NCBI RefSeq assembly: GCF_000807775.2
Contig: NZ_CP047385.1
Span: forward strand, 4,030,001 to 4,094,000
Length of the DNA stretch: 64,000 nt
Source of the DNA: Pandoraea fibrosis
GTDB lineage: Bacteria; Pseudomonadota; Gammaproteobacteria; Burkholderiales; Burkholderiaceae
Direction: 5' to 3'
The translations under genes were made by a program, and so were the position numbers. This document shows positions 21,827 through 31,043 of this stretch, piece after piece; the stretch's first letter is position 1; each line of letters begins with the position of its first letter. The notes under the pieces were generated by a model that had not been told where the DNA came from, did no database searches, and worked only from the letters and a program-made list of their open reading frames with translations.

Positions 21827-22663
21827 TTATTGAGGCGGCAAATACTTCATCGGATCTACAGGCTTGCCGTCGCGGCGCACCTCGAAGTGCAGCATGACAC
21901 GATCTGCATCCGAGTTACCCATTTCGGCAATTTTCTGACCCCGCGTGACGGAGTCGCCTTCCTTGACCAACAGTGTGCGGTTGTGCGCATACGCCGTCAA
22001 GAAGGTGGCATCGTGTTTGATGATGACGAGGTTGCCATAGCCACGCAGGCCGGCACCCGAATACACCACTTTACCCGCGCCGGCCGCGTAGACGGGATCG
22101 CCAGGATTACCGGCGATATTCAGGCCCTTGTTCTTCGAATCGTCGAAACGACCCACGACGCTCCCCTTCGCCGGCCATGAGAGCTGCAGCTCGCCACTCG
22201 ACACGGCCGACGGCGCCGCCGAGGCGGACGAGCTCGTTGGCGGCGGCACGACGGCCGGCGGCACCGATGCCGGATTGTTGCTGGCGGACGACGGCGTGCT
22301 GCCCATCGGCGCTGGCAGCGGGGTCCCGGTATCGCCTGCTGGCGGCTTCACACGCAGTACCTGACCCACTTCAATCTGGTCCGGGTTCTGGATGTTGTTC
22401 CAGCGAGCAATGTCGCGATAGTTCTGACCATTCTCCAGCGCAATGCGATAGAGACGATCGCCCGGCTTGACGCGATAAAACCCGGCCGGCACCGGCGTGT
22501 TGTCGATGACGGGCGCACCGCCCGGCACACTGCTGTCGGTCGTCGTACCGCCTACGGTACGGTCAACGACCGGCGCCCCGACTTGTCGCGATGCGCACGC
22601 TGCCAGCATGCTCAGCAACAGGACACTGGCGACGCGTTGTTGGAAACCCGCTCGCAAATTCAC
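21827..22663 (-). CDS. nlpD: NlpD-type lipoprotein, amidase activator
   Basis: This 278-residue lipoprotein has the lipobox LAAC near residue 22, a LysM domain (FYRVKPGDRLYRIALENG to VGQVLRV), a Pro/Ser/Ala linker and a C-terminal LytM/M23 domain. The metal-binding residues look degenerate: the usual H-x(3)-D site reads NKGLNIAG. That fits the NlpD/EnvC group, which activates N-acetylmuramyl amidases at division instead of cutting peptidoglycan itself. It lies between pcm and rpoS. Confidence 0.93.
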   Translation of the reverse strand: MNLRAGFQQRVASVLLLSMLAACASRQVGAPVVDRTVGGTTTDSSVPGGAPVIDNTPVPAGFYRVKPGDRLYRIALENGQNYRDIARWNNIQNPDQIEVGQVLRVKPPAGDTGTPLPAPMGSTPSSASNNPASVPPAVVPPPTSSSASAAPSAVSSGELQLSWPAKGSVVGRFDDSKNKGLNIAGNPGDPVYAAGAGKVVYSGAGLRGYGNLVIIKHDATFLTAYAHNRTLLVKEGDSVTRGQKIAEMGNSDADRVMLHFEVRRDGKPVDPMKYLPPQ

Positions 22664-22694
22664 TCAAATCCTCCGCAGAATAGGCCCGACGGGC

Positions 22695-23843
22695 TTAAAT
22701 GATGCCCGATTTTAAGGGGACGAATAACACCCTATCAAGCTGCGTCTCGCGCCACTGGCGCGCACCGACGCGCTCGATGAGGGTCAAAATCTGTTGCTCA
22801 CCGCCCACGGGGGCGACGAGACGTGCGCCAACGGCGAGCTGATCGATCAGCGCATCCGGAATTTCCAGCCCGGCGGCCGCGATCACTATGCCGTCAAAAG
22901 GCGCGACGGCGGGCAGCCCCAGGCGCCCGTCGCCATAATGCAAGCGAATATTGGGCACCCGTAGCGGCCGCAGGTTGGCTTTGGCCCGCTCATGTAGCGG
23001 GCGCACGCGCTCGATTGAATAGACGTCGCGCGCTACGCATGACAACACGGCCGCCTGATAGCCACACCCGGTGCCGATTTCCAGCACCTTCTCCAGCGGA
23101 CGCCCGCCGGCGAGCAGCAACTCGATCATGCGTCCGACGACCGATGGCTTCGAAATCGTCTGCCCATGCCCGATCGGCAATGCGGCGTCTTCATAAGCCT
23201 GATTCGCGAGCGCTGCATCGACGAACCCATGACGCGGCACCATCGCCAGCGCCGCCAGCACGCCCGGGTGTTTGACGCCCGAGGCCGCCACGCGTTCAGC
23301 CATTCGCGCGCGAACCCGATCCGATGTCAACCCAATGCCATCGGGCGAATTGGCAAGCATCGGGGTATTCGCACGCGCTGTGCCGCCAGTCAAAACCTTC
23401 ACGGAGGTCGAACTACGCACCGTACTTTTTGCCCCGGCCACACCGCCCTTTTGAGGAACGCCCGCCCCCGTCGCCTTGGCGGCAGGCCGAGGCGTGCTTT
23501 TCGCGGTATGCGGCGCTGGCTGAGCATGCGGTGCAGACGCCGGCCTTGCAAGTCCTTTCGGCACGACCGCGTGCGGCGTGTGCGCCCCGCCGGGTCGGGC
23601 CGAGGCCCCTGCCATCGGGGTGGACGCTGCTCGCAAACCGTTATGCGGCGAGGCGGAAGGACTCCCGTTTGCCGGCGTTTTTCCATTCCCCTGGCTCGTG
23701 GGCGCCGCGCCGCGCGTCATGGCGGCAGGCGGTGCACCCGCGGGGCTCGCGCGCGACGCCTTGTCGAGCACCGGCGCCTTGCGTTGCCGGCGGGCCATCA
23801 CTTCGGCCAGAGGAAGGGGAAAACGCTTCGGCGGTGTCGTCAT
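22695..23843 (-). CDS. pcm: Protein-L-isoaspartate O-methyltransferase with long N-terminal extension
   Basis: This enzyme uses SAM to start repair of isoaspartyl residues in aged proteins. The catalytic domain fills the last 215 residues or so, with [14 protein letters not shown] as the SAM loop and [17 protein letters not shown] as the substrate segment. The first 165 residues are rich in Pro, Ala, Thr and basic residues and show no fold. The ATG at 23843 overlaps the surE stop as ATGA, which suggests coupled translation; the ten codons upstream are less likely. Confidence 0.93.
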   Translation of the reverse strand: MTTPPKRFPLPLAEVMARRQRKAPVLDKASRASPAGAPPAAMTRGAAPTSQGNGKTPANGSPSASPHNGLRAASTPMAGASARPGGAHTPHAVVPKGLARPASAPHAQPAPHTAKSTPRPAAKATGAGVPQKGGVAGAKSTVRSSTSVKVLTGGTARANTPMLANSPDGIGLTSDRVRARMAERVAASGVKHPGVLAALAMVPRHGFVDAALANQAYEDAALPIGHGQTISKPSVVGRMIELLLAGGRPLEKVLEIGTGCGYQAAVLSCVARDVYSIERVRPLHERAKANLRPLRVPNIRLHYGDGRLGLPAVAPFDGIVIAAAGLEIPDALIDQLAVGARLVAPVGGEQQILTLIERVGARQWRETQLDRVLFVPLKSGII

Positions 23844-24601
23844 CGTTGGGCCACCCCTGCGCTGGCCAGCCAATCGTGCACGACGCCAAGTCGTGCGGTA
23901 TGCGTGAGATCCAGTTGCAAGGGGGTGACCGAGACGTAATCGTGCGCCACGGCGTGGAAATCGGTGCCTTCGCTGCTATCGCGAGCATCGCCGGCCGGGC
24001 CGATCCAGTAAATCGTTTCGCCGCGCGGATTTTCCTGACGGATCACCGGCTGCGATTGGTGTCGTTTCCCAAGACGCGTGGCGAGTGAGCCTTTCAGGCG
24101 GTCGTACGGCAAATTGGGGATATTGACATTCAAAAGGAAGGGGGCGCCCAGCGGGCGCTCCATATAGCGCTCGACAATCTCGCGCGCCACACGCGCGGCA
24201 CTCTCAAGATGGTCCCAGCCTTTGTTCACTTGCGAAAACGCGAACGAGGGAATACCGAAGAGGAAACCTTCGGTGGCCGCCGCCACGGTACCGGAGTACA
24301 GCGTGTCTTCGCCCATGTTCTGACCGTTGTTGATCCCGGAGACAACGATATCGGGCCGTTCATCGAGCAACCCGGTCAGCGCAACGTGCACACAGTCGGT
24401 CGGCGTGCCGTTGATGAACGTGAAACCGTTACCGGCCTTGAACACCGAAAGCGGTCGTTGCAGGGTGAGAGAATTGGACGCACCACTACAGTTCTGTTCG
24501 GGCGCCACCACGGTAATGTCGCCAAGCGGTGCCAGCGCTTCATAAAGCGCGGCCAGGCCTGGCGCCTGATACCCATCGTCGTTGCTGAGCAGGATTCGCA
24601 T
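23840..24601 (-). CDS. surE: 5'/3'-nucleotidase SurE
   Basis: This 253-residue metal-dependent phosphatase acts on nucleoside monophosphates and is linked to stationary-phase survival. It starts [10 protein letters not shown], where the two Asp residues bind metal, and shows [16 protein letters not shown] and [19 protein letters not shown], all typical. The ATG at 24601 gives the usual length; the longer frame to 24697 is rejected. It begins the surE-pcm-nlpD-rpoS set. Confidence 0.96.
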   Translation of the reverse strand: MRILLSNDDGYQAPGLAALYEALAPLGDITVVAPEQNCSGASNSLTLQRPLSVFKAGNGFTFINGTPTDCVHVALTGLLDERPDIVVSGINNGQNMGEDTLYSGTVAAATEGFLFGIPSFAFSQVNKGWDHLESAARVAREIVERYMERPLGAPFLLNVNIPNLPYDRLKGSLATRLGKRHQSQPVIRQENPRGETIYWIGPAGDARDSSEGTDFHAVAHDYVSVTPLQLDLTHTARLGVVHDWLASAGVAQR

Positions 24602-24784
24602 GCGGCAATTGTAACCGAGGAAAGGTGCTCGGATATGACGCCGTGGCGGCATCGGTCGCGTCTTCGCCACGACACACGGCGCCGACAAAATTGCCACCGT
24701 TCTGCCACATATTGACTGCCGATCCGTCTCGGCCGCCGGCGCTGATACGGTGATTCAGCCACCGGCGAACGACCAGATCCGCAG

Positions 24785-25603
24785 TTACATCTTCTCGGTC
24801 TCTCCGGCTTGCGGCTGCCAGACCAGCAAACGCCGCTCAACCACACCGACAAGCCCGTCGAGCACCAGTGCGAACGCCGTCAGGATCAGCACCCCCGCGA
24901 TGACCGCGTTAATGTCGAACGTTCCTTCCGCCTGCAGGATCAGATACCCCACGCCGCGCGCCGAGCCAAGGTACTCCCCGACGACCGCCCCGACAAACGC
25001 CAGACCGACCGAGTTGTGCAGACTGGAGAACACCCAGCTGGTGGCGCTCGGCAGATACACCCGACGCAACAACTGACGCTGATTTGCGCCCAGCATGCGC
25101 GCATTGGCCAGCACGACCGGGCTCACTTCCTTCACGCCCTGATAGACGTTGAAGAACACGATGAAGAACACCAGCGTCACCCCCAACGCGACTTTCGACC
25201 AGATGCCAAGCCCGAACCACACGCCGAAGATAGGGGCGAGAATCACGCGAGGCATCGAGTTGGCCGCCTTGATGTACGGATCGAGCAGCGCACCCGCACT
25301 TGGCGACAGCGCCAGCCACAACCCCACGGCCAACCCGAATACGGTACCGATCGCAAACGCGAGCACCGTCTCGAGCAGCGTGACACCGAGATGAAGATAG
25401 ATCTCCCCGCTGGCGAACCATTGCCAGATCTGGAGCAGCACTTTCTGCGGCTCACCGAAGAAGAAAGCCGCCTTGTCGGGGCTGTCGAAATAGAACGCGG
25501 GCAGCAGGGTCGGGCTCGTGAGCACGTACCAGACAAGAAAACCCAATACCAGCAGCAGCCACTGCCACAACCGCAAGTGCCGCATGATCGAACGATTACG
25601 CAT
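24785..25603 (-). CDS. ABC importer permease, SsuC/TauC type
   Basis: This 272-residue protein has about six transmembrane helices and the inner-membrane signature region EAA (LLRRVYLPSATSWVFSSLHNS). It forms the channel for the neighbouring ATPase and binding protein. The substrate class (sulfonates, taurine, nitrate, thiamin precursors or others) cannot be fixed from sequence alone. It is separated from the ATPase gene by 162 nt, which is looser than in most such operons. Confidence 0.85.
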   Translation of the reverse strand: MRNRSIMRHLRLWQWLLLVLGFLVWYVLTSPTLLPAFYFDSPDKAAFFFGEPQKVLLQIWQWFASGEIYLHLGVTLLETVLAFAIGTVFGLAVGLWLALSPSAGALLDPYIKAANSMPRVILAPIFGVWFGLGIWSKVALGVTLVFFIVFFNVYQGVKEVSPVVLANARMLGANQRQLLRRVYLPSATSWVFSSLHNSVGLAFVGAVVGEYLGSARGVGYLILQAEGTFDINAVIAGVLILTAFALVLDGLVGVVERRLLVWQPQAGETEKM

Positions 25604-25765
25604 GACGAACGAATTCCGGGAATATCAGACAAGCCACCAGGCGAATCAGACAGGCCAATCGAACAGGCCGAAGCCGTCTGGCAAATTGAACCATTCCATC
25701 CAGTCCAGCCAGCGAACCCAGCCGCACACACCTATCAGAAGCCCTGAGATATCACACATGACGAT

Positions 25766-26581
25766 TCAGACGGCCTTCAACTGTTGCGCATAGCCCTTGA
25801 GCACCTCTTCGCGCAACACGTCCCATATCTGTGCATGCAGTTCGGTAAAGCGCGGATGATTCCGGATCTCCGCCACATCCCTCGGACGCGGCAGATCGAT
25901 CCGGAATTCGCCGATGGGATGCGTACCCGGCCCTGCGGCAAGCACCACGACACGGTCCGACAGCGCAATTGCCTCATCCAGATCATGCGTGATGAAGAGC
26001 ACTGCGCGGCGCTTCGCAGCCCATAACTCAAGCAACTCGTTCTCCATGAGTTGACGCGTCTGGATATCGAGCGCCGAGAACGGCTCGTCCATCAGGATGA
26101 TGTCCGGATCGAGAATCAGTGTCTGCGCCATGGCTACACGCTTGCGCATGCCGCCCGAGAGTTGGTGCGGGTATCGATCGCCGAACCCGCCCAGTCCCAC
26201 ACGCTTGAGCCACTCGTTCCCGCGTGCCGAGGCTTCCTCAGGCGCCACGCCACGAAACTCCAGACCGGCGGTCACGTTGTCGATCGCGTTACGCCACGGC
26301 ATTAACGCTTCGGCCTGAAACATATAGCCGGCGCGCGAATTGATGCCCTTTAGCGGCTCGCCAAACACCTTGACCGTGCCGGACGACGGCGCCAGCAAGC
26401 CGGCAGCGACGTTGAGCAATGTCGACTTGCCGCACCCCGTCGGACCGACGACCGAGACGAACTCGCCCGGCGCAATGTCGAGCGACGTGTCGGCGACCGC
26501 CGTGTAACGCGCTGAACGGTCGTCTCGCGCGACGAACGTACACGAAATACTGTCGAAACTCAGAGCCGGCGCAGTCATCAT
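25766..26581 (-). CDS. ABC importer ATP-binding protein, SsuB/TauB type
   Basis: This 271-residue ATPase has Walker A GPTGCGKST, signature LSGGMRKRVAMAQ, Walker B IILMDEPFSALD and the His-loop HDLDEA. The ATG at 26581 overlaps the stop of the binding-protein gene as ATGA. The same frame extends 114 codons upstream into that gene and is rejected. It energises uptake through the adjacent permease. Confidence 0.9.
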   Translation of the reverse strand: MMTAPALSFDSISCTFVARDDRSARYTAVADTSLDIAPGEFVSVVGPTGCGKSTLLNVAAGLLAPSSGTVKVFGEPLKGINSRAGYMFQAEALMPWRNAIDNVTAGLEFRGVAPEEASARGNEWLKRVGLGGFGDRYPHQLSGGMRKRVAMAQTLILDPDIILMDEPFSALDIQTRQLMENELLELWAAKRRAVLFITHDLDEAIALSDRVVVLAAGPGTHPIGEFRIDLPRPRDVAEIRNHPRFTELHAQIWDVLREEVLKGYAQQLKAV

Positions 26582-27609
26582 TTGTACTTGGCGTCGGCCT
26601 TCTTGGTGAACTCGTTCGTGAACGTCTTCGACAGATCGATCGACTTGCCCTTGACCGTCTCGTCGAACGCTTGCAACGTGCGCAACGCGGTGGCCGGGCC
26701 ATCGGCAGGAATCAGGCCGTCCGGCGAAATGGCTTCCTTCACACGACTCCACGCATCGAGGTAAAGCGCGCGGTCGCCAAGCAGGTAGGCGTCGGGCACC
26801 GTCTTGATGAGATCCGACGGACCTGCCGTCTGGAGCCAACGCAAGGCGCGAACCATGGCATTGGTGAGCGCCTGGGTGGTGTTCGGATTTTTCTGAATGA
26901 ACGATTCGTTCGTGTACAGGCAACCTGCCGGCATGTTCCCGCCGAACACCGACACCGTTTCCTTGAGCGTGCGCGTGTCCGAGATCACACGGATCTCCTT
27001 GTCGCGCTCCAGCATCGTGATGACCGGATCGAGATTGACGATGGCGTCGATGTTGCCCGACCGAATTGCGGCGAGCGCGCCGGACGACGCACCGACACCG
27101 ACGAATGCCACCTCGTTGGGTTTGACACCGCCCTTGGCGAGCACGAAGTTCGCCATGATGTTTGTCGACGACCCCGGCGCGGTCACACCGATTTTCTTGC
27201 CGCGCAAGTCGGCCAGCGATTTGTAGTTCGGCAGCGTCTTGTTCGACACCCCGAAGACAATCTGCGGCGCACGTCCCTGCAGTACGAACGCGCGAATGTA
27301 CTGGTTTTTTGCCTGCAACAGGATCGTGTGTTCGTAAGCGCCCGACACCACATCGGCGCTCCCGCCCACGAGCGCTTGCAGCGCTTTCGAGCCGCCGGCG
27401 AAGTCCGAGATCTCGACGTCGAGTCCTTCGTCCTTGAAGTAGTTCAGGCGTTCGGCAATCGTGAGCGGCAAGTAATAGAACAGATTTTTGCCGCCGACGG
27501 CAATCGCGATTTTGGTCTTTTCGAGCTTGGCTTGAGCGAATCCGGGCCGAATGCCCGTGCCGATCAGACCAGTGGCGGCCAGTGCCGTGACGAACTGACG
27601 TCGTTGCAT
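26578..27609 (-). CDS. ABC importer substrate-binding protein, SsuA/NMT1 type
   Basis: This 343-residue exported protein starts MQRRQFVTALAATGLIGTG, a signal with paired Arg that could use Tat or Sec. The mature part is a type II binding fold of the SsuA/TauA/NMT1 family (GKKIGVTAPGSSTNIMANF, AFVGVGASSGALAAI). The ATG at 27609 has GGAG nine nt upstream; the frame up to 27666 adds 19 polar residues and is unlikely. Gene order binding protein, ATPase, permease suggests one operon, perhaps fed by the CoA-transferase upstream. Confidence 0.9.
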   Translation of the reverse strand: MQRRQFVTALAATGLIGTGIRPGFAQAKLEKTKIAIAVGGKNLFYYLPLTIAERLNYFKDEGLDVEISDFAGGSKALQALVGGSADVVSGAYEHTILLQAKNQYIRAFVLQGRAPQIVFGVSNKTLPNYKSLADLRGKKIGVTAPGSSTNIMANFVLAKGGVKPNEVAFVGVGASSGALAAIRSGNIDAIVNLDPVITMLERDKEIRVISDTRTLKETVSVFGGNMPAGCLYTNESFIQKNPNTTQALTNAMVRALRWLQTAGPSDLIKTVPDAYLLGDRALYLDAWSRVKEAISPDGLIPADGPATALRTLQAFDETVKGKSIDLSKTFTNEFTKKADAKYK

Positions 27610-27716
27610 GGTGTTTGTCTCCGTGGTTGCAGCGTTCTTTCTTTGTTTGGCGTGCTTTTTATTCACGAATCGCGGCGATTGCCGCGCCCCGTGTTCCTGC
27701 GCAAAATCGTGTCAGT

Positions 27717-29042
27717 TCAAATGACGCCACCCTCGCGCAGTGCTTTGATTTGCCCGGCATCATAACCCAGTTGCCCGAGCACTTCGTCCGTATGCGCACC
27801 GAGTTCCGGGCCGAGCCATTGCGTCTGTCCCGGCGTCTCCGAGAGCTTCGGCGTCACGTTCGGCAGCTCGATCGGCGTGCCATCCGGGAAGGTGTGTCGC
27901 TGGATCATCTGACGCGCGATGAACTGCGGATCCTTGAACATATCGGCAACGGTGTAAATGCGGCTGGCCGGCACATCGGCGCCCTGAAGCACCGCAAGCG
28001 CCTCGTCGATGGGACGCTCACTCGTCCAGTGCCCGATCGCCTCGTCGATTTCCTGCGTGCGCGGCACACGGCCATCGTTATGCGCCAGCGCCGGGTCTTC
28101 GGCAAGATCGGACCGGCCGATCGCATGCATCAGACGCTTGAAGATCGGATCGCTGTTGCCCCCCACCACAATCATGCCGTCGGCACAGGGATAGGTATTC
28201 GACGGCACAATGCCAGGCAACGATGCGCCCGTGCGCTCCCGCACCATGCCCGCCACGCTGTACTCCGGCACCACGCTTTCCATCAGATTGAAGACAGCCT
28301 CGTACAGCGCGACATCGACCACCTGCCCTCGCCCGCCGTTCACGTTGCGGTGATGCAGCGCCATCATCGCGCCGATCACACCGTGCAGTGCGGCGATGGA
28401 ATCGCCGATAGAAATACCGATGCGTGGCGGCGGCAGTTCCGGATAACCGGTGATATGACGCAACCCGCCCATCGACTCGGCAATCGCGCCGAAGCCGGGC
28501 CGGTCACGGTACGGTCCCGTCTGCCCGTAGCCCGACAGTCGCACCATCACGAGCCCCGGATTCTCCGCCGACAATTGCTCGTATCCCAGCCCGAACCGCT
28601 CGAGCAACCCCGGGCGGAAATTCTCGACCACGATGTCGGCCTGCGCGGCGAGCTTGCGCACGATCTGCTGCCCCTCGGGGGACTTGAGATTGATCGTCAC
28701 CGACTTTTTGTTGCGAGCCTGCACGGCCCACCACAGCGATGTGCCTCCCGCATCCGGATGCAGCTTGCGCCACTTTCGCAGCGGATCGCCATGCTGCGGG
28801 TCTTCGATCTTGATGACCTCGGCTCCGAACTCCCCCAACATGCGCGCGGCAAACGGACCGGCGATCAGCGTGCCGAGTTCGAGGACCTTCACACCGGCAA
28901 GCGCCCCCTTGGCCGGCAGGCCGGTGCCACCGGTGACAGGCGAAGCGGAAGATTCGGGAGACGAGCCGGCAGCGGATGCCGTAGACGTCGGGGCAGGACC
29001 TTGCGGCGATGCAGATTCAAACGGCTTGGACGACTTGGACAA
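27717..29042 (-). CDS. CaiB/BaiF family CoA-transferase
   Basis: This is a type III CoA-transferase that would move CoA between carboxylic acids. Family segments are VLELGTLIAGPFAARMLGEFGAEVIKIE, shortened here to its ends VLELGT and GAEVIKIE, followed by NKKSVTINLKSPEGQ, NFRPGLLERFGLGYE and LSGYGQTGPYRDRPGF. The catalytic Asp would lie in DALYEA-like DVALYEAVFN. A TTG at 29042 has AGGAG eight nt upstream and is preferred; an ATG at 29129 has no ribosome site. About 40 Ser/Pro/Ala-rich residues precede the domain. It lies 107 nt from the ABC genes; a shared substrate is a guess. Confidence 0.88.
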   Translation of the reverse strand: MSKSSKPFESASPQGPAPTSTASAAGSSPESSASPVTGGTGLPAKGALAGVKVLELGTLIAGPFAARMLGEFGAEVIKIEDPQHGDPLRKWRKLHPDAGGTSLWWAVQARNKKSVTINLKSPEGQQIVRKLAAQADIVVENFRPGLLERFGLGYEQLSAENPGLVMVRLSGYGQTGPYRDRPGFGAIAESMGGLRHITGYPELPPPRIGISIGDSIAALHGVIGAMMALHHRNVNGGRGQVVDVALYEAVFNLMESVVPEYSVAGMVRERTGASLPGIVPSNTYPCADGMIVVGGNSDPIFKRLMHAIGRSDLAEDPALAHNDGRVPRTQEIDEAIGHWTSERPIDEALAVLQGADVPASRIYTVADMFKDPQFIARQMIQRHTFPDGTPIELPNVTPKLSETPGQTQWLGPELGAHTDEVLGQLGYDAGQIKALREGGVI

Positions 29043-29272
29043 CGCGTGGACTCCTATGCCTCGTCGACGACGGTCGTCGTCGACTTCGAGACGCCACCTG
29101 AGGGCAGCGCCGATACCAATGGGTGGCAAATGAAGTTCGTATAGTAATTCGACAGTCGGCTATCGGCCAATCACCTCGCAGCAGATCCTGGAATGTTCCG
29201 AGTCAAATCGCGCCGAAGTCCGACCAAAGTCCCCCCTCCGATACCTCGGCACCGGGATACGACCACAATGCC

Positions 29273-29998
29273 TCACGTCTCGAATAGATGGCGCGCGCCG
29301 CGCTGCGCCGCAATGTAGATCGCCTCTCCGCGATTGCGTGCACCGAGCCGGCGGTACAACGCGGACACATGCGTCTTGGCGGTGCCCTCGGAAATCACGA
29401 GTTGCTGGCAGATCGTTTTGATAGATAAACCGCGCGAGAGCAGTGCGAGAATTTCGTACTGCCGCTGAGAGATGCCGAGCAACGCCGACTCGGCCAGTTG
29501 TGTCGCCTTGTCGCCCCCCAATGGGAACACCGGCAGACGCGAGAGAGGCAACGCCTCGCCCATGGCCTCCTGCCGCCAGAGCACGAGTAACGCCGAGAGT
29601 GCCTCGTCCGGGACGAATCGCCCGCCCGAGAACGCCAGATCGAAGACCGAACGAATTCTCGCGACCGAATTCGGCCACGGCAGGCAGGCGGCAACACCCG
29701 CTTGCAGCCAGCGAATGATTTCATCGGGAAAACCCGCATCGCCGATGACGATAACGGGCACCGCCGGCACGCATTCGGCCGCCATCGCACACAAGGTGTC
29801 GATCGCAGGCGTGCGAGCCACGGACTCCTCAAGGACAAGCGCGCGACGCGACGGCAATTCGCGCAACCAGACCCAGTCCTGCACCGTCACATCGTCGACG
29901 TGACGCAAGACCGGCGGTGTCGCGTTCGCTTCGGTCTGCAACGCGACTTGCAGGCCGCTCAGCCAGGTGGCAGCCTCACCCACGACCAGCACACGCAT
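29273..29998 (-). CDS. LuxR-family regulator with degenerate receiver
   Basis: This 241-residue protein has a receiver-like N-terminal half and a C-terminal LuxR helix-turn-helix (SQRQYEILALLSRGLSIKTI, then SEGTAKTHVSALYRRLG). The receiver lacks key residues: the phospho-acceptor position reads LVLEES, there is no acidic pair near the N-terminus (RVLVVGEA), and the usual Lys near ACLPWP is missing. It therefore probably does not use normal phosphorelay. The ATG at 29998 has AGGGGA five nt upstream. It is divergent from the small exported protein at 30.4 kb and may control the amyloid locus. Confidence 0.85.
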   Translation of the reverse strand: MRVLVVGEAATWLSGLQVALQTEANATPPVLRHVDDVTVQDWVWLRELPSRRALVLEESVARTPAIDTLCAMAAECVPAVPVIVIGDAGFPDEIIRWLQAGVAACLPWPNSVARIRSVFDLAFSGGRFVPDEALSALLVLWRQEAMGEALPLSRLPVFPLGGDKATQLAESALLGISQRQYEILALLSRGLSIKTICQQLVISEGTAKTHVSALYRRLGARNRGEAIYIAAQRGARHLFET

Positions 29999-30396
29999 GG
30001 TTTCCCCTGTCGTTCCGGTCGACACGTTCGTGCCGCCGTTCCCCCGCTGTTTTTGTCACGCCCGTCGCGTGTTTTGTTGACTCGGCCGGAAAATCATCAT
30101 CCTCCCCATCGCCGGGACAAAAAACCGAAGAAACCCTCGGTCCCTCGTCATCTTTTACGCATCGGGCGTCACCTCGCTTTCGGCTCAGTTTACGCGCGAA
30201 GCCCGCATGGCAACACGTCTGCCTCGCGCAGACGCCCATGATTGTTGCCTCTGCGCGACAAACCGCAATCTGCGTAAATTATTTACTCAATTTTCGGAAA
30301 TTCCGCTATTACTTTTTTCCCCTTTCCTTTCTCAAATCGCGCAATAGAATACAAGCAGTGCTGGGAGGACAGCATGCGGAGGCCGGGGGGCACGCC
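29999..30396. other. Divergent promoter region of the LuxR gene and the LWDE protein
   Basis: This 398-nt stretch holds no gene. The last 120 nt before the rightward gene are AT-rich (AAATTATTTACTCAATTTTCG and on) and contain TAGAAT near 30344, a possible -10 box. TGGCAACACGTCTGCC at 30209-30224 has the GG-N10-GC spacing of a sigma-54 site but matches the consensus only in part. Confidence 0.4.
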
Positions 30397-30861
30397 ATGA
30401 TCAGAATCACCATCAAGACGACGCGCACTGCCATGCTCTGCCTGGCGACGGCGTGTTTTGCAAGCGCCGCTCAGGCCGATATCACCGGCGTTGCCGGCGT
30501 ACCGGCCATTGTGAGCGACGCGCTGCTTGCGAGTACTCGCGCCGCGAACCTCCAGCCAAGCGTTGTTGCCAATCTGTCCGGCATCACGCGCGCCGGGGTC
30601 GCTCCCATCAATGCGACCAACACGGCAAACGCAACCACCACGATCGCCAACAACGTCCGTTTGTGGGACGAAGTGATTCCGCCAGCGCCCGCGCCCAAAC
30701 CCACGCAGGCAACGATGATGTCGCCGGGTCAGCCGCCTTCGGCCGTCACCGCAGCGTCGTATTCTTCCAATTCACCGTCGTCCCTCGCATCGGGATTGCA
30801 GCCGGCGAGCCTGAAAGTCAACGCCAGCGCCGGTCGCATCCCTGTCGGCATCTCGCGCTGA
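30397..30861 (+). CDS. Small exported protein with LWDE motif, amyloid locus
   Basis: This 154-residue protein has a clear Sec signal (residues 1-27, cleavage after AAQA). The mature part is rich in Ala, Asn, Thr, Ser and Pro. Two segments match the protein encoded at 36.8-37.3 kb: SDALLASTRAANLQ (40-53) against DDEQLGTQRGRNLQ, and NNVRLWDEV (85-93) against NGVTLWDEL, each followed by a Pro-rich run. GGGGGG lies close before the ATG. No known family is recognised. It is likely a second copy of a locus component, on the opposite strand at the other edge of the cluster. Confidence 0.7.
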   Translation: MIRITIKTTRTAMLCLATACFASAAQADITGVAGVPAIVSDALLASTRAANLQPSVVANLSGITRAGVAPINATNTANATTTIANNVRLWDEVIPPAPAPKPTQATMMSPGQPPSAVTAASYSSNSPSSLASGLQPASLKVNASAGRIPVGISR

Positions 30862-31043
30862 TCGCCGCACCGAAAGCGTCGGCGGAGGCGGCTATGGCCG
30901 GCACTGCCGCTGCGCATTCCCGCGACCGTTTGCCTTCACGTTCACCTTCCCTGCCTTAGCGCCACTGCGCGTCGCCAATTCGGCCGACGCGCAATGCGCC
31001 TTTGCACAGCCTTGTCCTGCCCGACTCCCCTCCCCTCACATGA

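Noticed and set aside
30209..30224. TGGCAACACGTCTGCC as a third sigma-54 promoter for the plus-strand LWDE gene
   Set aside because: The GG-N10-GC spacing is right but the flanking bases match poorly and it lies about 175 nt from the gene. Kept only as a weak note.
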